64,000 nt of DNA. Origin: an uncultured Hyphomonas sp. GTDB taxonomy: Bacteria > Pseudomonadota > Alphaproteobacteria > Caulobacterales > Hyphomonadaceae. Below are positions 8,927 through 17,270 of this stretch, piece after piece (the stretch's first letter is position 1; every line of letters begins with the position of its first letter). A program made the translations under genes and the position numbers. The stretch covers positions 62,001-126,000 of the forward strand of contig NZ_OY787457.1 of NCBI RefSeq assembly GCF_963678875.1, written 5' to 3'. The notes beneath the pieces are model-generated. The model saw nothing but the letters and a program-made list of their open reading frames with translations. It was not told the DNA's origin and searched no databases.

Positions 8927-9016
8927 GGTGAGGTGGCCGAGTGGTCGAAGGCGCACGCCTGGAAAGTGTGTAGGCTAGCAATAGTCTCCAGGGTTCGAAT
9001 CCCTGTCTCACCGCCA
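8927..9016 (+). tRNA. tRNA-Ser (anticodon GGA)
   Basis: A 90-base class II tRNA. The acceptor stem GGTGAGG pairs with TCTCACC, and the discriminator G and encoded CCA end at 9016. The anticodon stem CACGC/GTGTG encloses the loop CTGGAAA, giving anticodon GGA (reads UCC/UCU). A long variable arm (TAGGCTAGCAATAGTCT region) precedes the T-arm CAGGGTTCGAATCCCTG. All arms fit serine tRNA. Confidence 0.95.
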
Positions 9017-9017
9017 G

Positions 9018-10646
9018 CTAGAAACGAAAAATATCTGCCAGCCAGCGAAGCAGGGGCCGGTGGATCGTCGTTTCAACGGCCGCGCCGGGCGCATCTGCAA
9101 ACTCTTCCGACAGCCGGATACCGAGCTGGGCATAGCGTTCGGGGTTGAGATCCCGGTTGAAAAGCTTGTTTTCGCTCGATAGCTGGATGGTCGCACTGAT
9201 ATCGGTGATCGTTGCGTTCCGGTCCCGCCGGCCGTCGGCCAGCCTGACACTGACGCGCTGGCCGACCTTCAGGCGCCTTGCGTCAGAATGCTTCACAAAT
9301 GCCGAGACCATGCGCGTTTCGCCCATCGCCTCAAGGCGCATGAGCGGTTCCTGCGCCGTCACACGTTCACCCGGCAGCCGAATGACTTCTGACACACGGC
9401 AATTGCAGGGGCTGACCACCGACAATTCATTGAGGCGGCTTCTGAGGCCGTCTATTCTGACCTCGGCTGCCGCGATCTCCTGTTCGACTTCAGGAATGGC
9501 CACCTGCAGGGTTGCCGGTTCATATCCCGTTGCCCGCGCATTGCCGACGAAGAAGCCGGACCGGGCGCCGCTGAGCCGCGACCTTGCATCTTCGACATCG
9601 CGTTCCGCCTGGGCGATACGCTCGGTGATCTCCGCAACGGCTTGTTCGGCATTGGTGCGGACACTGAGGGGGACAAGGCCGGGCGTGGAAACCGATCTCA
9701 GCTTTTCCACTTCGGCCTTGGCGGCCGCGAGCGAATCCCGCAACTCGTCCCGGCGCGCTTGCGCCTGCTGGAGCGCCCGAACCGCCTGCGCCGATTCCGT
9801 CTGCAACATGCCGCTGCGGCCAGCGAGGATCGCCTGCAGCCCCTCCAGCCGAACTTCCATGACGCGCTTTTCAGCCTCGGCGTCTGCAAGCTCTGCTTCG
9901 AGCGGCCCGTTTGAGAGGGTTGCGATCGCATCACCCGGTTTTACCATAGTGCCTTCCCCGGCAAGGATGTTCCTCACCACTGAGGGCTCCGGCGCGCTGA
10001 TCTCGATCAGCTGCGTGTCTACCCAGGCTGCAACGCTGCTGATGCTGGTCATGGCCAGGATGGAGGCTCTGGCGCTCAACAGGGCCAGTACGGCCAGGAG
10101 CGCAAAGACGCCCCGGCGGACAAACACTTTGCGCCGCCCGATCTGAAGTGCGTGGTCGATCTCTTCCTCGCTGCTCGCAGAAGAAGTTCCTGTGCTGACA
10201 TTGCGGAGAATGCCGTCGACGCTTTTCAGCTTGCCGGAAATATGTGCACTGGAAATAAAACCCAGTGCACGCACCTCTTCAGGGGAGAGGCCTGTGAAAG
10301 TGAATGCGGCTTCGCGCTTCTCCGGATAGATCCGCAGAAGCTCCGACAGCGTCTCGAACCTGAATTCGAAATCGGAAATCTGGACAGAGACTGTCGTGCG
10401 GACCTTTTCTCCTGCCAGCGCGAGTTCACGCACTTCACCGATCCTGAAGCCGCTAAGGGACCAGTCCAGCGCCGGGTAGGCGTGGCCGTTGATCTCGATG
10501 GTCAGGGGCGCGGAATAGCGCGGATACTTGCGCTTGTCGCGTCCGGCCGCCTCCATCGCATCTCCCAGCGACACGAAGTCTGAAACCGCTTCCGTCTCGG
10601 ACGGTTGGTTCGTCTGTGTGTCTCCGGGGCGTCTTTCTGCGCTCAT
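9018..10646 (-). CDS. PilZ-HlyD membrane protein, Alg44-like c-di-GMP receptor
   Basis: A 542-residue protein with the Alg44 architecture. An N-terminal cytosolic PilZ domain carries both c-di-GMP motifs: RKYPR (RxxxR, 39-43) and DWSLSG (D/NxSxxG, 61-66). A transmembrane helix (about 174-193, FVRRGVFALLAVLALL) is followed by a periplasmic HlyD-like adaptor with coiled coil (about 250-340) and lipoyl/barrel segments (EISAPEPSVVRNILAGEG; VVSPCNCRVSEVIRLPGERV). In alginate systems Alg44 activates the Alg8 synthase on binding c-di-GMP, and here the Alg8-like gene lies immediately upstream in the same operon. The polymer produced is unknown; no other alginate genes are in the window. Confidence 0.85.
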   Translation of the reverse strand: MSAERRPGDTQTNQPSETEAVSDFVSLGDAMEAAGRDKRKYPRYSAPLTIEINGHAYPALDWSLSGFRIGEVRELALAGEKVRTTVSVQISDFEFRFETLSELLRIYPEKREAAFTFTGLSPEEVRALGFISSAHISGKLKSVDGILRNVSTGTSSASSEEEIDHALQIGRRKVFVRRGVFALLAVLALLSARASILAMTSISSVAAWVDTQLIEISAPEPSVVRNILAGEGTMVKPGDAIATLSNGPLEAELADAEAEKRVMEVRLEGLQAILAGRSGMLQTESAQAVRALQQAQARRDELRDSLAAAKAEVEKLRSVSTPGLVPLSVRTNAEQAVAEITERIAQAERDVEDARSRLSGARSGFFVGNARATGYEPATLQVAIPEVEQEIAAAEVRIDGLRSRLNELSVVSPCNCRVSEVIRLPGERVTAQEPLMRLEAMGETRMVSAFVKHSDARRLKVGQRVSVRLADGRRDRNATITDISATIQLSSENKLFNRDLNPERYAQLGIRLSEEFADAPGAAVETTIHRPLLRWLADIFRF

Positions 10647-10656
10647 GATGGTCGGC

Positions 10657-12255
10657 TCAGGTTCTGGCTGTGATTGCCGCCAGAGTTATCATCGAACAGA
10701 TGAAGATCATGATAACCAGTCCCTTGAGCCAGTCTCCGAACATCGACGTCCGCAATTGCTGGACGGCTGCCGCGCCGGTGTCGATATTCTGACGGGTCCA
10801 TTTTTGTCGATCGAGATGGAACAGGACCTGTATCTTGATGAACGAGCCCACGAATTGCTGATGTAGCAGGAGCAAAGGCACAAACGGCGAGGCCTGTCCG
10901 CCCTGATGGACGACATTGACCGTCTGGATGAACCGCGTCGCGAGGACGATGGACAGGTAGGCCGGAAGCGCAATCCATTGGCCCTGCAGCAGGAAGAAAG
11001 TGAGGAAGACTGGACCGGTCAGGCTTGTCCACATGCTGAGGCGCTGGTCCACAAGACACCACCAGGTAAACAGACCCATGCGCCTGGGGCCCAGCAGGAT
11101 CGCCCGGTCGGAATTGCGCAGCATGTTGCCGAACCATCGCTGCATCAGCCGCGCGGAGGCGTTCAGGAATCCGCCTTTCGGCAATTCTTCCATACAGCTG
11201 ACATAGGTGTCGGGCAGGTAGATCATTGCCCATCCATCTTTCAGGCAGTGATACCAGGTCGACTTGTCATCACCCGTCAGCATCGGGAGCTTCCCAAGCC
11301 GCCAATGGTTCAGAATGTCCAGCTGCAGGCGGTCGACAAAGGCCGTGTCCAGCGCGACATTTGCCCGGAAAACTGAAAATCGCCCGGTCAGGCAAAGAAC
11401 CCGGCGGGAGAGACTCAACGAGCTCATATACAGGTTTCTCAGCCCAAACCGCATGGCGTACCAGGCCTGTGCCAGGCTGCCGCCACGCACTTCCGCCGTG
11501 TTGTTGACCGTCAGCGCAGCCAGGTCCGGCATCAGGGTGAAGAAGGGGCAGGTTTTCTCCATCAGGCCGGGCGTGACGACGGTATCGCCGTCCATGAGGA
11601 TCACGATCCCTTCGCCGGTTTCATTGCTGCGCTGCAGGGCCCGCAGCGCGGCCGCCATCGCATCGCGCTTTCCGGTTCCGAGCTGGAGCTGGGTGATGAG
11701 ATCGATATGTCCCGGAAGCTGCGCGTCGTCGAAAATCTGGTGGATGAGGCGGGCGTCGCCATCATCGGTCACCGATGCCACCACCGTGGCCGGTACACCA
11801 TAAGCCGCGAGCTCCTGAAACAGGGAAGAGTAGACGTCGAAGTTTTCCGATGCCGACATCTGATAGGAGGTGACAACAACACCGATGTGTTCCGGCGGCG
11901 TCGAAGGATCTTCGGCGACCCTCCGGGCCTGCCGGCGCAAGCGGGGAAAGACTGTGTTCCTGTAGTGCTCTGCCCGCAAAAAGTGCGTCAGCTGCCAGCC
12001 ATATCGCCAGGTCGCAATGAGCCCCAGTGGCATGACAACATCATTCATTTCCCGAACGGGCGATTGCGACAGGGTCACGGCAAGCAGGAGCAGGAATGCT
12101 GTGATGTAGGCGGACCAACTTATAGAGTAGGTGGCGAACGCCGCATAAATGCGCAGGACTTCATTACTCGCCCGATTGGCTGCGCCTGCCAGCCATCCTG
12201 TCGCGTCTCGCCATGGTGCGGGAAGGGAAATCGTCCCTGAACGCATTCTAAACAC
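10657..12255 (-). CDS. Alg8-like family 2 glycosyltransferase
   Basis: A 532-residue membrane-embedded processive glycosyltransferase. Two N-terminal helices (about 45-62 and 72-90) precede a GT2 catalytic domain with a DDGDAR segment (164-169), the DGD metal motif (222-224), LTGDDKSTW (326-334, TGDD catalytic base region) and an RLMQRWFGNML segment (369-379) equivalent to the QxxRW motif. Further helices follow (about 395-530). The pattern is closest to mannuronan synthase Alg8 and related polysaccharide polymerases. The GTG at 12255 gives the longest form; ATG 12246 is an alternative. It lies between the DarA-like and PilZ-HlyD genes, so a c-di-GMP-stimulated exopolysaccharide is likely. 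Confidence 0.82.
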   Translation of the reverse strand: MFRMRSGTISLPAPWRDATGWLAGAANRASNEVLRIYAAFATYSISWSAYITAFLLLLAVTLSQSPVREMNDVVMPLGLIATWRYGWQLTHFLRAEHYRNTVFPRLRRQARRVAEDPSTPPEHIGVVVTSYQMSASENFDVYSSLFQELAAYGVPATVVASVTDDGDARLIHQIFDDAQLPGHIDLITQLQLGTGKRDAMAAALRALQRSNETGEGIVILMDGDTVVTPGLMEKTCPFFTLMPDLAALTVNNTAEVRGGSLAQAWYAMRFGLRNLYMSSLSLSRRVLCLTGRFSVFRANVALDTAFVDRLQLDILNHWRLGKLPMLTGDDKSTWYHCLKDGWAMIYLPDTYVSCMEELPKGGFLNASARLMQRWFGNMLRNSDRAILLGPRRMGLFTWWCLVDQRLSMWTSLTGPVFLTFFLLQGQWIALPAYLSIVLATRFIQTVNVVHQGGQASPFVPLLLLHQQFVGSFIKIQVLFHLDRQKWTRQNIDTGAAAVQQLRTSMFGDWLKGLVIMIFICSMITLAAITART

Positions 12256-12296
12256 CGTTTACTCTACAAACCCAGCAGCTTGTCCGGCATTAGTAT

Positions 12297-13367
12297 TTAG
12301 ATTGTGTTCCCTTGCTGGTCGCGGTCCGGCTGGGCGCACGGATGATCCTGCCCCGAGGCGGCGGGCGCCAGTGCCTGACCGTCCGTTTCGGAGACGAGGC
12401 CGAATGCGTCGATGCGCTCGCGCCCTTCTCCGGTCGGCGCGGCATAGTACGCCCGTTGGGATGCTGCGCGTTTCCGGAAAAAAGGCCGCGTCGCCAGCTT
12501 GAGCAAAGCGAAGAGTGGCACGAGAGTGACGATGATGGTGATCAGGAACAGAATATAGAAAAGCAGGACGCTCCGGCGGAAAAAAGATCCGGGTCGCCCG
12601 AGAAACCGCAACAGGGCGCCCCAGAGGATGAAGCTACGCTTCCCGAATTTCTCGGAATCGATGAGGCGTTCGTTGATGGTGATGGCCCCCGTCCCGTCCA
12701 GCATGGGGTGGAGATCGTCAGGTGTTCGCTTTTCCAGTCCGGACTCTATTGCATGACCGAAGCGTGAGGCATCCTTGATGTCGGTATCGGAAATGCCCGC
12801 CTCAGGGATCTGTCCGCCCAGCCAGGGGCCTTTCCGGCCGGTGAGCATCCAGAGCGGTGTCGAGAAAAATGTCAGCATGCTGTGCGCAGAGTCTGTCAGC
12901 ACGATGTTGTCGATCAAGTGGGCATCCAGCCGGGAGAGATGAACCTTCATCCGCTCCTGGGCCATCAGCCACATATTGCGGCATCCGATGATCGTGATCA
13001 CTCGTCGGCCTGCCAGGAGGCGCTGGGCGTCCCTGCTTTTCAGGAATGACATCATCGGCTGTGCCACGGACAGGAACCATGGCTGATAGGCGAGGAGGAC
13101 GAGATCGAAATCGGCCTCGCATTCGGGCGCGCCGTCCGGCCAGTCCAGAGTGAACGGTACAGCGACTTCGCCCACGGTTTCGGGAAAAACATCGAAGAAT
13201 GGCAGGATTGGCCAGGGGAAAGGGTAGGGGCGCGCAGGGCGTATGTTGACCCGGACAATCTCGATCGAACTGTTTGTGCACAGCGGGGCGCAGATGCTGT
13301 CCAGAATCCGCTGGAGCTGTCCGGTTTGTGAGTAGTTGAGGGCGAGAATCCTGTGCGTTCCGCTCAT
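12297..13367 (-). CDS. DarA-like (dialkylresorcinol condensing enzyme-type) protein
   Basis: A 356-residue protein that I recognise from motifs as the family annotated dialkylresorcinol condensing enzyme (DarA), best known from dialkylresorcinol and flexirubin/aryl-polyene clusters. Landmarks are NYSQTGQLQRILDSI, RPYPFPWPILPFFDVFPE, LLAYQPWFLS, VITIIGCRNMWLMAQERM and WMLTGRKGPWLGG. The N-terminal part looks flavodoxin-like, and two adjacent hydrophobic helices near 275-305 suggest membrane anchoring. It is the first gene of an operon with the Alg8-like and Alg44-like genes. A DarB-like ketosynthase lies 14 kb away at 27305, which is an unusual split. Precise activity is inferred. Confidence 0.62.
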   Translation of the reverse strand: MSGTHRILALNYSQTGQLQRILDSICAPLCTNSSIEIVRVNIRPARPYPFPWPILPFFDVFPETVGEVAVPFTLDWPDGAPECEADFDLVLLAYQPWFLSVAQPMMSFLKSRDAQRLLAGRRVITIIGCRNMWLMAQERMKVHLSRLDAHLIDNIVLTDSAHSMLTFFSTPLWMLTGRKGPWLGGQIPEAGISDTDIKDASRFGHAIESGLEKRTPDDLHPMLDGTGAITINERLIDSEKFGKRSFILWGALLRFLGRPGSFFRRSVLLFYILFLITIIVTLVPLFALLKLATRPFFRKRAASQRAYYAAPTGEGRERIDAFGLVSETDGQALAPAASGQDHPCAQPDRDQQGNTI

Positions 13368-13539
13368 TGTCTTCCCCGAGACCTTTCGCCGGCCCCTCTC
13401 CTAAAAAAAGAATGGCAATACAGCGCCAAGTCGTTCCCGATGTTTGAGTGTTTGGCGGCTGCAGGCAAGCCGGAAGCGGGATTTTCTCCTCTCAACTTGC
13501 CATTGAAGATGGGGAGTTTCCGAATCCGGAAGAGCCAAT

Positions 13540-13560
13540 TTGAAGGTTGAAAGTTGAAAG
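13540..13560. repeat. three tandem 7-base repeats in a divergent intergenic region
   Basis: TTGAAGG, TTGAAAG, TTGAAAG follow one another without gaps. They lie in the 270-base stretch between the DarA-like gene (minus) and the glycine-zipper lipoprotein gene (plus), 78 bases before the latter's ATG. They could be a regulator binding array or a simple repeat. Nothing else was recognised in 13368-13637 apart from the AGGAGG ribosome binding site at its end. Confidence 0.4.
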
Positions 13561-13637
13561 TGTTACTGGCATGAATGGCAGGGAGGGGGGGACAAGGCAC
13601 CCTTCAATCTAGATTTGTTTTTTGACAGGAGGTTGTC

Positions 13638-14135
13638 ATGACTGTTTCCGCCCTACGCGCGCGCGCGCTCAGCACGAAATCGATGGTAGCGCTGCTCGCT
13701 GCAAGCGCTCTGTTCACGACCAGCGCATGCACGACGACGGGAACGGATGGCAATGGTAGCACGGTCATTGGCGGTCTGATCGGTGCAGCCACCGGGTATG
13801 CAGGCTGCCGCTTGGCAAGCGCGAACGACACAGAAATGGCGGCCTGCATTATCGGCGGAGCGGCCATCGGCGCAGCGATTGGCAACCAGCTCAGCAAGAG
13901 TGCCAAAGAAAAGCGCGATGTTGCGCTTGCGCAAGCTGTTGAGTCTGGCGAGTCCACCACCTGGACGGATCCGGAATCCTCTACGTCCGGCACGATTGAG
14001 GTGCTGAGCGGTCCGACACCGAATGCAAGTGGAGAGGGGACCTGTCAGAGTTACAAGGAAACCTACAGCGGTGCATCAGAAGCCAGCACCTATTCTGTCT
14101 GCAAGGACGCCTCCGGTCAGATCATCATTGACTAG
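13638..14135 (+). CDS. glycine-zipper outer-membrane lipoprotein
   Basis: A 165-residue exported protein. The signal KSMVALLAASALFTTSAC ends in a lipobox (TSAC). It is followed by a glycine zipper in two blocks, TVIGGLIGAATGYAGC and IIGGAAIGAAIGNQL, like SlyB and the Rickettsia 17-kDa surface antigen family. The C-terminal part carries three cysteines and low-complexity Ser/Thr. The ATG has an AGGAGG ribosome binding site 7 bases upstream. It starts a plus-strand group with a serine protease and a proline-rich protein, all predicted envelope proteins. Confidence 0.75.
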   Translation: MTVSALRARALSTKSMVALLAASALFTTSACTTTGTDGNGSTVIGGLIGAATGYAGCRLASANDTEMAACIIGGAAIGAAIGNQLSKSAKEKRDVALAQAVESGESTTWTDPESSTSGTIEVLSGPTPNASGEGTCQSYKETYSGASEASTYSVCKDASGQIIID

Positions 14136-14180
14136 GGCAGGCACTTTAACACCGCTGCGGGGAAGCAGGGCAGCCGACTG

Positions 14181-14978
14181 ATGAAGTTTGTCCACAGATT
14201 AGCGGTTCTGTTCACTGCAGCGGTTTCAGCTTGTGCAAACAGTTCGGGGGAGACGCGCGTGCTTGTTGCGCCTCCTCCGCTTGAGGACGTCGTCCGGGCA
14301 ACCATGCTGGCCGGCGGACCGCGTCCGCAGTCCATCATTGCCAGTGGGTATTTTATCAATACGCGTGGCGATCTGCTGACCAATGCGCATGCCGTCGTTG
14401 CCTGTAGAGAGCTTTATGTCGTCGGGCCTGACCGGGATCCGGTCCCGGCAACCCTGCTGGCGGTGGATACCCGCATAGATGCCGCCATTCTCCGGGTGAA
14501 GGGTGTCGGGCCGGTCCCATATTTGAGCCTCCGGTCCGGCCTGCCGGACTATGGTGGCACCGTGTCTGTCATCGGGTTCCCGTCGGATCGCGCTTACGAT
14601 GAGCGTGCGCTCATCCAGGGGGGCAAACTGGAAGAAGGTCCACCTGGCCGGCGGTCGATGCTGGTCGTCTCCGCCGACCTCGATCCCGGACAGTCCGGTA
14701 GCCCGATCATCGGACCAGATGGATATGTCTCGGCGATGGTGGTCGGTCGAATGGGGGATAATCGGAATCTGACGGTCGCGACATCCAGTGACGCGCTCGC
14801 CCGGTTTGCCGCTTATGCTGGCCTGGTGGACAATTCTGGTATTGTTCCCATTCAGCGGTTCCAGCCAATCGGAACCGATATGGACCAGAAGTGGCTTCCG
14901 GGCAGCCCGCGCCTGCTGATGAACCGTCAGGTGCTTGAAAACATGTCTGGCGCTGTGACCAGGGTGGAATGCCGATGA
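14181..14978 (+). CDS. trypsin-like serine protease, predicted lipoprotein
   Basis: A 265-residue chymotrypsin-fold protease. The N-terminus ends in AAVSAC (Cys18), a lipobox. The full triad can be read: His70 in LLTNAHAVV, Asp100 in DTRIDAAIL and Ser172 in DPGQSGSPI. No PDZ domain follows, so it is smaller than DegP/HtrA. Two further protease-fold proteins with FHA domains are encoded 5-8 kb downstream on the other strand, so this may be a soluble relative serving the same system. Its stop overlaps the start of the next gene. Confidence 0.85.
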   Translation: MKFVHRLAVLFTAAVSACANSSGETRVLVAPPPLEDVVRATMLAGGPRPQSIIASGYFINTRGDLLTNAHAVVACRELYVVGPDRDPVPATLLAVDTRIDAAILRVKGVGPVPYLSLRSGLPDYGGTVSVIGFPSDRAYDERALIQGGKLEEGPPGRRSMLVVSADLDPGQSGSPIIGPDGYVSAMVVGRMGDNRNLTVATSSDALARFAAYAGLVDNSGIVPIQRFQPIGTDMDQKWLPGSPRLLMNRQVLENMSGAVTRVECR

Positions 14979-15880
14979 AATTGCGGCCGCGAATCCTGGC
15001 GACCAACGCATTTATCGTGGCCCTTGCCCTGCCTGTGGCGGCTCAGGTTGCCGGGCTCAATAATTTTCCGTCTGCCGACTATGAGGCAATGAACGGAAGT
15101 TTGAAGAGCCTTCTGAGATACTCCAACGGTCAACCCGCGGTTCGGAATTGGCGGAATGCGACGAGCGGCGCGCATGGTGAGATCAAGCTTGGCGCAAGCC
15201 GGATTCGTGGAGAGTGGATTCCGGGATGTGTGGGCAGCGAATGTTCCCAGATCTGCGCCCGGTATGAGTTTACGTATACCTGGAAAAACAATCCGCGTGT
15301 TGCGTCGGAATACCGGGGGGTTCGCTGTCATAATGGGAGCAATAACTGGTTCGACCTGGTTGCTGAAGAAACACTCAAAGGCAGCGTGCCGCTGCCGGAA
15401 TCTGAAGTCTGGAAAGTGACGACCAGGCCCGCACCTGTAACTCGGCCGTCGTCTCCTCCGCCGCCACCTCCTGCAGCTTCGCCTCCTCCACCGCCGTCAC
15501 CGCCTCCACCGCCGTCACCGCCTCCACCGCCGTCACCGCCTCCACCGCCGTCACCGCCTCCACCACCACCTCCTCCTCCACCCGCGGCTTATGTTCCGCC
15601 TGCGAAGGATGTACTGGTGTTCAAGAATGTCCTGTCCGCGTTGCGCTACTTCGATGGTAAAGTGGACGGGGAATACAGCGACGACCTCAAGCAAGCGATG
15701 TATGAGTTCCTGCTTGACGAGACCGGGGATGAGGATTTGGCGCGCCAGGGGGCAGAGCGCCCGGACCAGTCAATCCGCGACATCATCGATGCCGCCGATC
15801 GCAGGCGCCAAAGCCAGAAGTATGAAGCGTGCAGCCTGACGGATGAGGCAACTGCCGTGTGCTTCGGACCGGCGGAATAG
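14969..15880 (+). CDS. secreted proline-rich protein with antigen-like and PG-binding-like ends
   Basis: A 303-residue exported protein. The signal sequence ends near LPVAAQ. Residues about 50-120 resemble the C-terminal domain of 17-kDa-type surface antigens (AVRNWRNATSGAHGEI; four cysteines in GCVGSECSQICARYEF and RGVRCHNGS). A proline stretch of PPPPPS units (about 160-205) follows, encoded by an 18-base tandem repeat. The C-terminal LSALRYFDGKVDGEYSDD resembles a peptidoglycan_binding_1 helix (usually GYYDGxxDGxxG). The stretch could span the periplasm or cell wall. ATG 14969 overlaps the protease stop; ATG 14975 is equally possible. Confidence 0.6.
   Translation: MPMKLRPRILATNAFIVALALPVAAQVAGLNNFPSADYEAMNGSLKSLLRYSNGQPAVRNWRNATSGAHGEIKLGASRIRGEWIPGCVGSECSQICARYEFTYTWKNNPRVASEYRGVRCHNGSNNWFDLVAEETLKGSVPLPESEVWKVTTRPAPVTRPSSPPPPPPAASPPPPPSPPPPPSPPPPPSPPPPPSPPPPPPPPPPAAYVPPAKDVLVFKNVLSALRYFDGKVDGEYSDDLKQAMYEFLLDETGDEDLARQGAERPDQSIRDIIDAADRRRQSQKYEACSLTDEATAVCFGPAE
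15485..15556 (+). repeat. 18-base tandem repeat, four copies, in coding sequence
   Basis: The unit CCTCCACCGCCGTCACCG is repeated four times exactly (15485, 15503, 15521, 15539), then degenerates into CCTCCACCACC. It encodes PPPPSP-type units of the proline-rich protein. Identity between copies at the DNA level indicates recent expansion, so copy number may vary between strains. Confidence 0.92.
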
Positions 15881-15947
15881 GTCTTACGCTTCAGCGCCGG
15901 AACAGGTGGCTGGCGGCTTTGTCGCGTCAGTCGTCCTGTACCGGAGT

Positions 15948-17240
15948 CTAATCTGACGGAGCTTCCGGCTGGATGGAGGTCCGGGAGTTTTCCGCAGTTT
16001 CCTCTTCGACAGGCTGAGGCTCAGGCAGCGCGTCGTCCAGTCCCGGAATGTCTTCCGGCTGAAGTTGTGGCGCAGTGTCGACAGGGGAGGCGGGTGCCGC
16101 TTCGTCATCCAGATTCAAGGGATCCGCGGTGCTGTCCTGATCGTCCGTTTCGGTTGCCAAGTCATCCGGGCTGGCGTCTCCAGCATCCAGCTCGGTGGAA
16201 GGTTGAGGCGCAACCGGCAAGCTGGTTTCCGGCTGCAAATCCTGGTCTGGTGACGGCGGAGGAGTTGAGCGGGGCCACGCGACCCATGCCAGTACGGCAA
16301 TCGTAACGGCGGCAACAATCGCCAGAACCGTCCACACCCAGCCGGGAAGCACACTTGATCCCGCGCTTTCCGGGACTGGCGGAACGGAAGATGGTTTGCG
16401 AGCGTCCGGCTTCACCAGAGTTTCTGCGTGTCGAGGGTCGCGGTCGGAGCCGCCGGGCATCAGGATAACCGCGACCGTCACATTGTCCTGGTTTTTGCGG
16501 TCGTGGTGTAGCACGTTATCGATGAGCTTCTGCGAAATCGCTTCGGCATTGGTTGGCGCGCTTTTTACCACAGATACAATTTCAGATGGTGACAGAGTAT
16601 CCAGTCCATCACTCGCCAGCACCACAACGGCCCCCGGCGGCGCGGTAATCCAGTCTTCCGGATGGTCGATCATGTCGATTGCGCCACCCGAAACGGCACT
16701 GCGCAAGGCATTTCGGCGCGGGGCGTTCCTGGCTTCTTCTTCCGTCATCTGACCGTCGGCGACCATGTCGGCATAGGCGCCGGCCATGGAGTGGTCCTGG
16801 TTGAGACGCGTGATCCTGTCACCGTCGATCAGCCAGAGGGGGGAATCCCCGACGCTGATCCAGCGTATCTGCGAACCAACGATGGAGAGCCCGACCAGGG
16901 TGCATCCCATGCCTTCCATTTCAGGCGCTTTCGCGACTTTTGCCTTGATCGCTTCATTCGCTGCGAACAGCGCGTCTTTCTCGCGTGCGCGAATGGATTC
17001 AACGCCTTTCGCGGACACATGATCAAGATAAGTCGACACGGCGATGGTGGCGGCCTGACGTCCGCCGACATGCCCCCCCATCCCGTCGGCCAAAACGATG
17101 GCAGCGGGCAGGCGAGTGGATACATCGCCATTGTCCTGGAAGCCAATCTGGTCTTCCTGGTAAGGCCTTTTGCCCTGATGTTGCCGGTGTGCAAAGACCG
17201 GGCCCTGATTATCCGAGAGATCGCTTGCCGTGCTCGCCAA
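15948..17240 (-). CDS. PP2C-type Ser/Thr protein phosphatase with C-terminal membrane anchor
   Basis: A 430-residue protein. Residues about 10-255 form a PP2C catalytic domain: RPYQEDQIGF (usual Asn replaced by Gln), ADGMGGHVGG with metal-binding Asp, WISVGDSPLWLI, LASDGLDTL and KNQDNVTVAVIL. A transmembrane helix (about 300-322, WVWTVLAIVAAVTIAVLAWV) follows, then a Pro/Glu/Asp-rich tail predicted to be periplasmic. The start is TTG at 17240, preceded by GTGAGGACC; no ATG gives a better N-terminus. It ends the FHA/VWA operon and is the probable counter-enzyme of the kinase at 23387. Confidence 0.88.
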   Translation of the reverse strand: MASTASDLSDNQGPVFAHRQHQGKRPYQEDQIGFQDNGDVSTRLPAAIVLADGMGGHVGGRQAATIAVSTYLDHVSAKGVESIRAREKDALFAANEAIKAKVAKAPEMEGMGCTLVGLSIVGSQIRWISVGDSPLWLIDGDRITRLNQDHSMAGAYADMVADGQMTEEEARNAPRRNALRSAVSGGAIDMIDHPEDWITAPPGAVVVLASDGLDTLSPSEIVSVVKSAPTNAEAISQKLIDNVLHHDRKNQDNVTVAVILMPGGSDRDPRHAETLVKPDARKPSSVPPVPESAGSSVLPGWVWTVLAIVAAVTIAVLAWVAWPRSTPPPSPDQDLQPETSLPVAPQPSTELDAGDASPDDLATETDDQDSTADPLNLDDEAAPASPVDTAPQLQPEDIPGLDDALPEPQPVEEETAENSRTSIQPEAPSD

Positions 17241-17270
17241 GAAAAGGTCCTCACACTGGTGTTTTCTGGC

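Noticed and set aside
8927..9016. Integration site at the tRNA-Ser 3' end
   Set aside because: No integrase, direct repeat of the tRNA end or change in composition was seen downstream.
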